64,000 nucleotides of DNA, from NCBI RefSeq assembly GCF_026151205.1, contig NC_087081.1, positions 8,675,246 through 8,739,245 of the forward strand. Direction: 5' to 3'. The stretch comes from Bolinopsis microptera. Lineage: Eukaryota > Ctenophora > Tentaculata > Lobata > Bolinopsidae. The notes beneath the pieces were generated by a model. That model saw nothing but the letters and a program-made list of their open reading frames with translations, did not search any database and had not been told where the DNA came from. Of this stretch, positions 53,707 through 64,000 are shown one piece after another; position 1 is the first letter of the stretch, and each line of letters opens with the position of its first letter. Position numbers and translations under genes: made by a program.

Positions 53707-54259
53707 GTTTACATGGGAGATATTATAAAATTAATAAACAATATTATTTACATAATTAATATTATACAATTATTCATGCTGTCACTTATTCTGAGATACT
53801 GTTATGTATGAAACTTCGGATTCTGGACCCACGTTATGCTGTTATGCAATGAATCCGAGGTATGCTTTAGAAATTGAATTTTATATCATACGAACGAAAA
53901 CATTTTTTGCTCTAAGAGATCGTTCACCTCGAAGTAGTTTTTAAGACTGATTGGCTTGAGTTCGAAATTATAAACAAAACCATGCTGTGCAACGTTTCAA
54001 AGCAAAATGTGATGTATGGTAGGATTAACATAGAAATTGAACATATTAGTAATACGATGAGAATCAAGATTGGCAACCTCTTCACCAAGCCATATTAAAG
54101 AGTCAAAACAAATTGAAGATTCACCAGAGTCTGTAGGAAGGTTAGCTCTAGAAATACCGGTTGGAACCAATTCCATAGGCCTACAATGTTCCGTTCTGTC
54201 CCTCAGGGTTAACCTAGAATCGAACATGACTACAGCGAGAGTCGGAATTGACAAGCTAT

Positions 54260-55380
54260 TCACCAGTTTGACATCCTACATTTCTGTTGTTGAAACTCTC
54301 GCTGTTGCTCTCGCGGTTGGAACAGACTCTCGTATTGTAGTTGGATAAGGTTAATTGTCTGACTCCACTTTGCTGATACCGATCTGACTGCTTTGAGTCC
54401 TTCAGTGACGATGTCACTGTACAATAGCGGGTTGATGACAGAGTTGAAGGGTAGGATTATTATTGAGAACACGGGATACCACGAGGAGGCGTTTATAACC
54501 TCGAAGAAGTGCAATAGGCACACCACAGAAATGGAATCCAGCAGAGAAAGTCAGTAGCTATGATGATGGATATCTTGGTTTGCAGCTTCAGGTCTCTTTT
54601 GCGAGTTGCTGACGTTTTGACAGTACACTCTGAGATGATCTTGTGGACGTAATATTGGATGGCAATGTAGCATTCAGTAATCAAACAAAGCATATAAAGT
54701 TTAAGAAGCAGTATGGTAAGCGAATAAAGATACTGCGATCTGATTTTTGTGACAAGATATTTGAAAATACAAACACTGTCACTGCCATAAAACTCTACCT
54801 TGGTCCCCTCAATTCCTCCATAAGTGTCTGAAAACATTTCTCTTACCATGTGTCTGATTCTAATCCATGACAGAGGTTGGTTTTTGTATCTCCCGTTGTA
54901 GCTTTGTAGGATCCTGTAATGACGGTGTCTTTGTCCACCATGCCCGTAAATAAGGTTACTTTGCTGTAGTGTAACCCGTTCACAAAGAAATCTTCCAGTC
55001 CCTCAAGAAGGGGTAAAAATGCCAATGCTAGTGAAATGGAGAGAAGAAATATTAGCATGACCGAGACTTTCAAACGAGCTCGCCAACTCGTTGGATCTTT
55101 TGACACCAGAGAGTTTATATTAGCAAGTCTTGAGATACTCAAGCAAGCCATTGAAAACAGTGAGAAGTTGAGAACCTATGGTGCTGATCACCCCAAGCGT
55201 ATTACAATATCTGCTGGTCAGCCACTGATACTTGCTGAGGCAGAAGGTACCCTTTGTAATGGTAGTCTACTGCTGACAATACTCAGCAAGTAGGATCCCA
55301 CTAAGAAGTCTCCCACTGCTACTAAAAGTATAAGTAACTTGTTAACTCGTCCTCTGAGAGATTACTTCCTAAAATCTTTC
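54260..55380 (-). pseudogene. LGR-like class A 7TM receptor, several frameshifts
   Basis: Pieces in order on the minus strand: TM2 GRVNKLLILLVAVGDFLVGS (about 55310), loop/TM3 WLTSRYCNTLGVISTIGS then VLNFSLFSMACLSISRL in the next frame, TM4 VMLIFLLSISLALAFLPLL, TM5 YSLTILLLKLYMLCLITECY, TM6 ISIIIATDFLCWIPFL, TM7 LPFNSVINPLLYSDIV. The GDFLVGxYLL and ATDFLCWIPF motifs resemble leucine-rich-repeat-containing glycoprotein-hormone/relaxin-type receptors. At least three single-base shifts (about 55235, 55180, 54525) and a stop after TM4-TM5 linker block a single frame. Either a pseudogene or an intact gene hidden by sequence errors. No LRR part is seen. Confidence 0.65.
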
Positions 55381-58300
55381 CGTGGGGTTGTATAATGAAA
55401 GGGTTCCAAAGGGGGGGATCATAGTATCCCCCTACCCCAAAAAAATACTTTTAAAAGGGAAAAGTTTTGGAGGAGGATTTCGTGAGTTTTTAGCACGAGT
55501 CTCCAAAATTTTTGAATAATCCCCACAGTCCCGTTCCATTTACATTGGGCGTTTTTGGGGGTGTATTCACCTGTCTCGTTGCATCTGACGTGATTTCCCC
55601 AATTTCGCTATATGTGAAATTTTCACAGTCGTTTTTTCAAGATTGCAACTTTTTTGTACGTTTTGGGATATTTTGTTTTTTCGCAAAAAAAAAGTTTGCA
55701 CAATTTTCCCCCCTTCTCTTAAACCAAAAATTGTCTCCTTTTGTCTTCTGTAAACTAAAAACCGGCTCTTTGCAGGGAAGTTGGTAAAATAGTTTGCTTA
55801 TGTTTTTTAAAGGGCCCAAAGGCCCCCTTTCACGCTCCCGTACAGCTAGGGTTTTACATTTAAAACTTCCGTATGAAACTTACCCCAAAATTTTTCTGTT
55901 TATGGGCGACCCATCAAAAGGGTTTAGACTCCTAGAAAAGCCTTTATTGGACCCTTTGAAGGGTTTGATTTGCAGGGTCTTTCAGGGAAAAACAAACCCC
56001 TTCAATCCCTACGCAAAAACAGTAAACCCTTTTTAAATGTTTCACCCGGGGAAAAAACCCTCCAAATTGAAACTAGATTTTTTGCTTTTTCCCCCAAATT
56101 TGTTCTTTTTGCCAAATGTTGCAAATTTTTCGCAAAAGTTTTGAAAAATTTCAAACTTTGCTATCTTAAAACATCCCTGGGAGGTGAAAATCTTTTCAAA
56201 AAACCTCTCACAAAGATTTCCCATCGCATCCAAAGCTTTTCATTTAAATTTTTCCATCTTCGGGGTCAAAAATTGTCCGTCCCTGTTCCCAAAGGGCAGG
56301 GGGAATCCCCTATTTCCGTTTATTGTGGGGGGTTTTAGTTGCCCTTCGAAAAACATCTTGTGGTTGACATTTTTTTGGGCAGAAAAAATTGTGCTTTTTT
56401 CCGTTCCCTCCCGGGGCAATCCGGGGTTTCCCCCTCACCCCGTTATTTTGTGGGAAAGGGACATCCCCTCACCTCGTTCACTTTGGGTTTTGGGTAGCCC
56501 TCGGCCAAAGGGTTTTGTAAACCCCCGACGGAGAAAAAACTGAAGGCTAGTTCGGGGAAACCCCCCTTGCACTCCATTGTTTCTCGGCTCAAATCTGTGG
56601 ATGGGTTTTCTTTGGGCCTTTAACTGACAGGTGTATGATACGGGGCCCCGTTTGGGGGGGCAAGTTTGGTGAGGGTTTCAAAGGGGTTTGGGTTGTTTGG
56701 AAAGAAGTTGTAAAAGTAGGGCCCTGGGAAGGGGCTCCGGGGTAAAATACCCGATGATTCTGGGCCGGGGCGGAGTATCTTCTTTCGTCCACAAGAGTGA
56801 AATTATTTTCAGTTGTACTTTTGGGATTTAACGTGCCGGGCCAAGGCCCTTTGTTACAGATAACCCCCATAGGTTTTGATTGTTTAAAAGTTTCCCCACA
56901 TTGCACCTGTAACAGTCAAACTTTCAGATCACCACCCTTTTCAGTTGGGGTGAGTGCCCTCCCTCTCTCGTGCCCAAAAGTAAAAATTGGTTAAAATTTG
57001 GGGCATTTTTTTCCTCATCCACCCCAGTTTTTGGCGGGCGTTTCCCGTTCCCAAATTGCCTACTTGTGTTCCAAACCCCCGGGGTTATCTTTGTTCCCCA
57101 AAAAGTTATGGGTCTTTAGGTATAGTGAACGTTTGGGTTTTATATGGCACGTTTTACGTTTACAGAACTTTGTTTTTCCCGGTATTGTCAATTTTAAAAT
57201 TCCCCACCCCCTTTGAATGTGTCCGCAAACCCCGTAAAAATTGGGGTCATTTGGGCAGAGGGGGTCGTTTTGAGGGTCAAATTCATTTTTCCCCCTGTTT
57301 AGTCCGGATCGTTTTTTGTAGAGTTCCAAATGAGGAAAAAAGGGTTTTCAGAGCGAGGGGGCACTTAAAAGTATCTTTCCCCATTTTTTTTCAGGTACTT
57401 TTTTTCATCCCCCCAATTCCCCAAATCGCAGCTTTTCTTCTTTTTTTTGGAAATAACGTCAAGGGATTATTTTTTGTTTTTGTCAATTTTTTTTCCTTGG
57501 CCCGCCCTTTTCGATGGGGTTACAAGAAAAAATTACGCAATAAGAGGATTTTTTTTTAAAAAAAACAGTTTGAATAAAAAAAATTTTTTAAAACTTTTCA
57601 GGGGGGGGGAGGCCCCCCCCCAAAGTTTTAGGTAGTTTAAGGGCCCCGAACCAGGTAAAACCCCATTGTCCCCCACTTACTGTTTTTCTTCGGTTTTAAT
57701 TTTTTCGTAAAAAAAATATAATAAAAATATTCGATGAGTTTTAAAAGGGGAAATAAATTTGGCCCGGAAAAAAAATGGATTTGTTTTTGACAGGTGGGAC
57801 AGTGGGGGGAAAAGTGTTGACGTTTTAAATTGCTGTCCAAACACTAAAAACGCTTTGTAACCCTGTAACCCCCCCGGGAACCCCCCCGTTTAAAACCCGG
57901 GTGTAGGGGCTGGTTTGGTTTAGCTTTCCCGGTGGTAACTCTTTAACCTTTTGTTGGATCTACATAACAACCGCTATCTCATACAACTGGTAACAACCCA
58001 GCTTTAGTACTATTTGTTTTTGTTTCTTCAAAGAAAATTTAAGATTCTGAACTGATCAAGTTTCAAAATGAGCGCCTCAAAGCGTTGCGTTGTGAATAAA
58101 CCAGTAGCCACCACGACACTAGCTTGTATCCTAGTTGTACAATTCGTTGCCGAATCGCATCGTCAATCAGGAAATTTAATTTTTGCGGGGGTTTTTTAAA
58201 AATTCCCAAAGGAAAAAAGGGTTTTTTGTCGGTAAAAAATTTAAATTTAAATTTTTAATCGGGGAGCTGGAAAAAAAATACCCCCTTTTAAATTGGGGTT

Positions 58301-59790
58301 CGCTTTGGGATCTCGAGGGAAACCGACTTAAATTTTATATGACCCAAATAAGCAATTTTCTGGGTACCCCTTTTTTCGGAAAACACGCCCTTTTTGCCGC
58401 GCCCCTATCGCGACCCCCCCTATAAAATTTTTAGCTTCTGATTGAGGGTAAAAGAACTCAGGATGAAAAAAAAAATGTGCCCAAGAAAGCATGTTTATAT
58501 TGTTTTCTATGAAATAATTAAGTCCTTTACTTAAAAAAAACAAATTTTTCCGGGAATTTAATTTAAAAATTTTATTTAAAAATAAATTTTTACCCCTTGC
58601 AGTGACCATATTTCGAGGGGTAAAAAAAAGGGGTTTTCCCAAAACTCAATTTTTGAAGTTGTTTGACTTTAAACCCCTGTCTATCTCATCAATTGTTTTT
58701 TTTACCCTTTTAATTTCCCCAAAATGAGCGTTTATAGCTTCGTAGGAAAACTGAGATTTTTTGTTTTTAAACGTGTCAATCGTACTTGCGTGGGTACAAA
58801 TATGGTTTGAACCCTTTTAAAAACTCAGAACTGAAGGGCTGTAGCCCCAAGGGGGGACCTAAGATGTGAATTGTATTCGTACGTCTTATTTAAAAAAACC
58901 CGTACCCATTAAAGTACTTTTTTTTAAAAATTTTTTTAAAAATCAGGGGGTTGGAAAATTTTTCAAAATACGCGAATTTTATGGTATTTTTTTTTAAAAA
59001 AATATTAATTTTTAAAATTTTGGGAAAAAGTTTTTTAAACAGGTTTCAGTCTAAAAACAATTTTTTAAAGTGAGTTCAATGTTCAGACATGGTCCAGAAG
59101 TTTTTTGCAGGGTTAAAATTAGGACGCAAAGAAATAAGGGCCCCGAAAGTATGGGAAATTTCCCCCCCTGGCCCTTTTTAAAATTTGATCGTCGGGTTTC
59201 ATGTTTCCCCAAAATTTCCCCTTTTTACTGGGCCGTGAAATTTAACTTTTTTAGGATGTAGCAATTAAGAGTACCCCGGTAGTGTCCCCGTTCTAAAATC
59301 AGGATTCAGAAAAAAGGTTTTTGGGTTTGAAGCTCCCCCAATGGCTGGGGGTACCTCAAGTGACCAAAAGGGCAGGTTTCAGAAAAAAGGGTGCGGTTTG
59401 ACCCGTGTGACAGGGGTGACAGTTTTACGTTGGGACGGGGGTGACGTTTTGGACAGTGTGAAAATGTGACAGGTTTACAGTTTGGGAAATTTGGATAGAT
59501 TAGGAGGTATGGTGTTTAAGCTAAAACCTTGAATTCCCCCCATTTAAGTGAAAAAGTAGGTTTCAAAAAATACTGTGCTTCTTGTCCGGAAACCGGGGGA
59601 TCAATTTTGATGAGAACATTTAAAAAAGTTTCCCTTTTTGGTTTCTCCGATATTAAAAAAATGGTATTTTGAGGTTTTCTTTTTCAAAGGAAGGGGTCTA
59701 TCAAAAAACCTACTCTTATTTTAGTTTCGGGGAAGGGGAAATTTTTTCTACAGAGAGAACCTGATCCCCCGGCACCCCCGGCGCCCCCCC
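55381..59790. other. Homopolymer-rich, probably low-accuracy sequence
   Basis: Composition changes abruptly: runs such as G9, C9, T8-T9 and A7-A9 occur every few tens of bases, for example at 57590-57625 and 58910-59000, unlike the rest of the window. Open frames here are Lys/Phe/Pro/Gly-rich and match nothing. It reads like unpolished gap-fill. No feature can be supported. Confidence 0.6.
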
Positions 59791-60003
59791 CCCACCCCCC
59801 ACCCCCGTGGCCTCTATTAATCTTTATTAATCTACGAAAATGATTTCCGTGAACAACCTCGAATATGTGAGTTAGAATTAACCCAAATATCAGGGACACA
59901 AATGACTATTTCAGGATTTAAGAAATTAAACTTTCAACACTGATAACATTCAGATTCTTGCCAAACAATCGAATATGTTTCTAACGTTAATTCAACTCTC
60001 TAG

Positions 60004-60102
60004 AAGGCATAGTAGTGGGGAATGAGGGAGATGAGGTGACGATCCAGATAAAGTGTTCCGGCAGACCTGACTCTGTGCAGTGGACAAGACAACCAAACAC
60101 AG
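60004..60102 (+). CDS. Ig-type exon (A-C strands)
   Basis: After ACTCTCTAG the frame EGIVVGNEGDEVTIQIKCSG then RPDSVQWTRQPNTG has B-strand Cys and strand-C Trp. Phase 1 in and out, donor ACAG|GTTAGC. Phase is compatible with Ig exon 20 at 17826, so it may belong to the same gene across a 42-kb intron, or to a second Ig gene starting or continuing here. Confidence 0.75.
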
Positions 60103-60354
60103 GTTAGCACGTGATCGTTATGACTGATATGTAGCTGAGTTTGCTTAGTAATTCAAATTGCTGCAAGTACGTGACTGGTCCCGTGACAGGTGTAATTATA
60201 ATATTCATGGTAAATGAACAAGAAATTGTTATGGAGTTCCTTTATATTACCAATAGCTGCTATGGTATTGAAGTTTGCATGACGGGAGCAAAACAAAAAA
60301 ACTACCCTAGCAGCTAGGTTAAGTCAAATAAGCACATCAATGCATAAAGTTTTA

Positions 60355-60580
60355 CTCGGCACAGTGTCCTTCGTGAGGTCATTCTGGGCTAGAATCATTT
60401 GATTTTAGGTGCCCACTTTTATCAGTACTTCAACCCTGGCCTAGGTGGTAAAATTTCCAAATTGCCCTCCGGCGCAAATATATGATTTTTCTATTCACCT
60501 CAGCTCCTGTATATTGTAAGACATTCAAGATAACATCAACAGCAGAATGGCCATATTTATATACAACTACCAGCACAATT
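60355..60580 (+). repeat. Diverged copy of the palindrome-arm repeat
   Basis: Resembles 27340-27560: AGGTCATTC, AAATTTCC/TAAATTGCCCTC, GGCGC.AAT, TTATATACAA in the same order and spacing with many substitutions. Confidence 0.6.
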
Positions 60581-61387
60581 AGGTCATCTTAGAAATCACA
60601 AGCAACCCGCCGGGCAGCTATCTCTAGCTAAGCTCATTTCAGTACCCGTTGAATATAATATGTGCCCACTTTTATGTCAGTACAAACTCATCTAGCAAAG
60701 TCCAGCTGAAGCTACTAACAATTACCTCCAGCCCTATCCTATTATTACTTTTCCCTCCAATTTTAGCTCTTTCCACCGACCTCAATCTCATTTAGGAAAC
60801 TCCAGCACTAGGTAACTGCAGCTCTAGCTTTCATCTGCTATTATCCTTTCCCTCCAATATTAGCTCTTTCCACTGACCTCAATCTCATCAAGCAAATTCC
60901 GGTTTTAGCAACCTTCAGTTACCTCCAGGCTCTAACTCTACCTTGTTGCTGACCTCTTCAACTAATTGTAGCTTCTAGCCTGCTAGCTATCACCAGTATC
61001 CTCCAAATCTAAATTTTATAGCAACTTTTTGCTTCCTTTTGCAAAAAGAGCTTTAATTGTAGGATGCTGATGCTATATGGATAGAGTAGAATGCAACTGG
61101 CATTGCTGGAAAATGCTAAAGTTACTTGAAGAACACAAATGGATGGAGCAGGAATTTATTGGCAGAAGAACTGGAATAGGAGGCTTCCAGTGGCAGCTGG
61201 ATAGAGCTTATAGAGCAGAGGGTTAGGAACCGACCGGTCTAAGGTTTTGGCTGCCGGACCAGAAACGACCGGATATTTCGGTTTGCCGCATTTTGCCGGA
61301 CCGGAACCGGGTAATAAGAAGAAGAAATTTAAGGCTGTCGGAAATTGCCGGAAAATTGAGATTAATCCTTGATTGGGGGTTTTCATT
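60581..61387. other. Spacer with short degenerate repeats
   Basis: TTAGCTCTTTCCAC(C/T)GACCTCAATC occurs twice (60765, 60862) within a CT-rich stretch. 61230-61360 holds several GCCGGACC / GGCCGG-like strings (ACCGG motif repeated). No gene. Confidence 0.5.
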
Positions 61388-64000
61388 ACTGACTTACTGA
61401 CTTAAGTCGGCTTCTTGGTCCGAGCAACTACAATTCCTCGCCACACGTCGCGGTCAAGCATAACAGATCTTATCTCTTCAACACAGGAAAGGCTGGTGTC
61501 CTTCTTTAGCATGTCCAGAAACGTAAGGTGGGGCCTCCCCGGTCTCCTGTATCCATGCTGAGGGTCCCAGAACAGAAGTTGGTTTGCCAGAAGGTCGTCA
61601 TGCCTGGCTACATGTCCAGCCAGTCTCATTCTTCTGGAGGCTATCATCGCTGATGGCTTGGGGATGTTGCCGTATAAATCACTGTTGTTGATGATTTGTG
61701 GCCAACGTATGTTCAAGGCCATCCGGAGCATTCTAGTGTAGCATCCATTGATCCGCTTAGTCATGGATTGGCTTATCGTCCAAGCTTCAGAGCCGTACAG
61801 GAGTACGGGCTCAACCGTTGCTCGAAAGACACGGATCTTTAAGTCCCTGCGCATTCCAGACTTCCAGGTTGTCTTTAACTGATGACAGGCCCCCCATGCC
61901 TTTGCTTTCCTAACATCAAAGTCCTTCTCCGCACTCATTATTCTGCTTCCAAGGTAGACAAAGTCATCTACTTGCTCTATCTCCTGCCCACTTGCTGCTT
62001 TAATGACGGTAGAGTCAGACTCAGAGAGATTGACTCTGATGTACTTCGTCTTACTCTCGTTGAGGTGCAGTCCAACGGAGTTAGCAGCCAGCTCCACACT
62101 GAGGAGAAGATCTTGCGCTTGCTCTGCGGTGTCTGTTGTCAGTGCAAGATCGTCAGCAAAGTCGACATCTGTCATCTTAACTGCTGGGTATCTCCTGCTT
62201 CTTCTGGGGTTGACAGTGAAGCCCAGATCTTTGCCTCTAAGTGCTGTTGTCATCACATAGTCAATGACAATCACGAAGAGGTAGGGCGCCAGTGTATCTC
62301 CCTGCATAACTCCAGCAAGTATAAGGAAAGCTTCAGTCAGACCATCCTCCGTGATGACTCGTGCCATGGTGTCCTTGTACATAGCATCTATCAGCCTAAC
62401 AATGGGCTCTGGTATCCCATATGCCAGGAGTATCTTCATCAATATACCCCTATGAATGCTATCAAAGGCCTTCTTAAAATCGATGAACAAGAGAAGGGCG
62501 GTCAGGTTTTTGTCTCTAGCCCCCTCCAAGATCCTCCTTAGACACAGAATGTGGCTGGTGGTACTGCGTCCCTCCCGAAATCCGTTTTGATTGATCCTCA
62601 GGATTTTCTCCATCGCTGGTTTGATTCTGTTAAGGATCATACGATTCAGGGTCTTACTAACAATGGACGTAAGAGCGATTCCTCTGTAGTTATCCACTTT
62701 AGTTAGATTTCCTTTCTTTGGCACAGGCACGATGTTGAGTTGCCGCCATTGATCAGGGATTTTTCCATCAACCAGAGCGCTGTTACAGAACTCTAGAATC
62801 AGGTCGTCCATGTCCACTCTTTTGAGAATCTCTGGAGCTATGCCATCATCACCATAGGCCTTACCCTCCTTGATCTGCTTCCTCGCCTCCGCTAACTCCT
62901 CCCTGCAAAACAGACCAGTCTCTATATCCTGCTGGGGGTGGATGGTTTGGATAACTATTTCCTGGTCAGGTACAGATGGTGGTTGACCCAGGAGCTTAGT
63001 GAAGTGGTCCTTCCAGCTCTTCAATCTCCCCTCTGCACTACCTCCATCAACCAGGCTGCATGGCTTGCTTTTCCTGCCATTTATGTCATTAATAAGGTCC
63101 CAACTTTCCTTATTCTTGCACCTGTCAGCAGCATCCTCAGCCCGCCTGATCCGAGAAACAAGAGTCTCCTCCTCAACCTCTTTGTAGCTCACTGCAAGTG
63201 CATCCTTGCACTCCTTAACTACCTCTCTACTCTTCTCTGTAGGATTCTCATGATATGCGTCTTTGGCCTGAAACAGAGTTCTCCTCCTCTCCGATACCCT
63301 AGGATCTTGGGAGGGGTTGTTACGTTGTCTTCTTGGGATGGGCTTAAGCAACTTATGATTGGTTGCTTTCACGGCATCCATAAGCTTTCCGTACTGGATC
63401 GTGGGATCGTTCTGCTCACTAGATTCTTCCTCCAGTAGCATAGAGAATCTGTTTTTCACCTCCACAGAATACAAGGCTTGCAACTCCTTATTCTCTTTGA
63501 GCAGTCTGTAGTCATATCTTACTACTCTAGGTGCATTCTGGCACTTTCGCAGGCTGAGTTTGACTGAACTAACTACTAGACGGTGGTCCGACCCAAGAGA
63601 GTTAAAAGAATTGGAGACAACAGTGTCCTTGACTGAGTTACGCCACTTCTTCCTTATCAGGATGTAATCAATCTGACTCTTGCTCAGTGTTCCGTCAGAG
63701 AGATACGTCCATAGTTTACTGGGACGTTTCTGGAATCGGTGGTTAGTTGCCTCAAGGTTTCCCTCCAACAAAGTATCCCTGAGAAGCGATCCGTTTCTGT
63801 TGGATACTCGATGCCAGTACCAACCTGAATCCTCCTCATTCAATCTGCTAAGATGGGCGTTAAGATCACCAACAACCATTAGCAGATGATGGGCTGGCAC
63901 CTCTCCTAATGCAGATCTTAGTCCCTCGTGAAAGTCCTCTGCCTCTTCATTTGATGCTGCTTCAGTGGGACTGTACACCGTTATTACTGTAAGCCGTGGG
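61388..64000 (-). mobile_element. RTE-type LINE, 5' end outside window
   Basis: The 3' end is immediately after the stop, as a short GTCAGTAA direct repeat without poly-A, typical of the RTE clade. Coding region described separately. Confidence 0.8.
61402..64000 (-). CDS. RTE-type endonuclease/reverse transcriptase, frame intact, partial
   Basis: At least 865 codons without a break, entering from beyond 64000 (LTVITVYSPTEAA). The apurinic-type endonuclease shows GDLNAHLSR, SQIDYILIRKKW and LGSDHRLVV in its last 130 residues. A basic linker follows. RT motifs: KAYGDDGIAPEIL, NYRGIALTSIVSKTLNRMI, NGFREGRSTTSH, LLFIDFKKAFDSIHRG (motif A), AGVMQGDTLAPYLFVIVIDY (B), DVDFADDLALTT (C, Ala-Asp-Asp), ESKTKYIRVN, FVYLGSRI. 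The C-terminus has YTRMLRMALNIRW and MRLAGHVARHDD as in many animal RTE proteins. Makes cDNA at nicked target DNA. All catalytic residues visible are present, so this copy is young or may be active. Confidence 0.92.
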   Translation of the reverse strand, partial: PRLTVITVYSPTEAASNEEAEDFHEGLRSALGEVPAHHLLMVVGDLNAHLSRLNEEDSGWYWHRVSNRNGSLLRDTLLEGNLEATNHRFQKRPSKLWTYLSDGTLSKSQIDYILIRKKWRNSVKDTVVSNSFNSLGSDHRLVVSSVKLSLRKCQNAPRVVRYDYRLLKENKELQALYSVEVKNRFSMLLEEESSEQNDPTIQYGKLMDAVKATNHKLLKPIPRRQRNNPSQDPRVSERRRTLFQAKDAYHENPTEKSREVVKECKDALAVSYKEVEEETLVSRIRRAEDAADRCKNKESWDLINDINGRKSKPCSLVDGGSAEGRLKSWKDHFTKLLGQPPSVPDQEIVIQTIHPQQDIETGLFCREELAEARKQIKEGKAYGDDGIAPEILKRVDMDDLILEFCNSALVDGKIPDQWRQLNIVPVPKKGNLTKVDNYRGIALTSIVSKTLNRMILNRIKPAMEKILRINQNGFREGRSTTSHILCLRRILEGARDKNLTALLLFIDFKKAFDSIHRGILMKILLAYGIPEPIVRLIDAMYKDTMARVITEDGLTEAFLILAGVMQGDTLAPYLFVIVIDYVMTTALRGKDLGFTVNPRRSRRYPAVKMTDVDFADDLALTTDTAEQAQDLLLSVELAANSVGLHLNESKTKYIRVNLSESDSTVIKAASGQEIEQVDDFVYLGSRIMSAEKDFDVRKAKAWGACHQLKTTWKSGMRRDLKIRVFRATVEPVLLYGSEAWTISQSMTKRINGCYTRMLRMALNIRWPQIINNSDLYGNIPKPSAMIASRRMRLAGHVARHDDLLANQLLFWDPQHGYRRPGRPHLTFLDMLKKDTSLSCVEEIRSVMLDRDVWRGIVVARTKKPT

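Noticed and set aside
55512-58642. Many 60-190 codon frames
   Set aside because: Lie in the homopolymer-rich zone; composition reflects T, C and G runs.

Overview
This window is animal nuclear DNA. It is AT-rich and has short exons with GT..AG introns, secreted and cell-surface domains (Ig, PAN/apple, PLAT, GT43, 7TM), two families of non-LTR retrotransposon, a tRNA-derived SINE, and many foldback and DNA-transposon remnants. It looks like an invertebrate. A cnidarian or another non-vertebrate lineage would fit, but the sequence alone does not settle the phylum.

0.4-17.8 kb (+): about twenty consecutive exons of a multi-Ig-domain protein. They join without a phase conflict and give about 673 codons, open at both ends. 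A typical domain is split over three exons. Inside its 6.8-kb third intron, on the opposite strand, sits a three-exon glucuronosyltransferase-like (GT43) gene at 6.2-10.3 kb, whose own second intron carries a piggyBac-like foldback element. Several introns of the Ig gene hold tandem arrays whose unit contains the neighbouring splice site. The clearest are 44 exact 25-bp copies of a 3' splice site at 3.3-4.4 kb, 18-bp copies of a 5' splice site at 13.4-13.7 kb, and eight 42-bp copies of acceptor plus exon start at 16.8-17.1 kb. I rate this the most unusual feature of the window.

18.2-23.7 kb (-): a small cluster of secreted PLAT-like proteins with one intact gene (20.4-20.8 kb), one truncated copy, one broken copy and duplicated flanks. 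A MULE-type element with an 8-bp target duplication interrupts one flank. The duplicated flank preserves its empty site.

23.8-31.1 kb (-): an 11-exon gene for a secreted protein with four PAN/apple-like modules, each encoded by an exon pair, and a different C-terminal module. One intron holds a near-perfect palindrome with 1.36-kb arms and another holds a 0.6-kb foldback element.

31-43.5 kb: no convincing genes; dispersed repeats, a tRNA-like hairpin duplication and a long poly-G tract.

33.9-52.8 kb: three copies of a 1.8-2.2 kb non-coding repeat, here called R. Two have, at the same position, insertions of a LINE with a restriction-like endonuclease. One insertion is 5'-truncated and inverted. 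The other is nearly full length but has a nonsense codon, frameshifts and a SINE insertion.

52.4-59.8 kb: many single-base indels and homopolymer runs suggest poor sequence quality. A frameshifted LGR-like 7TM receptor (-) lies at 54.3-55.4 kb. Further Ig-type exons (+) occur at 53.6 kb (tentative) and 60.0 kb.

61.4-64.0 kb (-): an RTE-type LINE with an undamaged 866-codon endonuclease/reverse-transcriptase frame running off the window edge.
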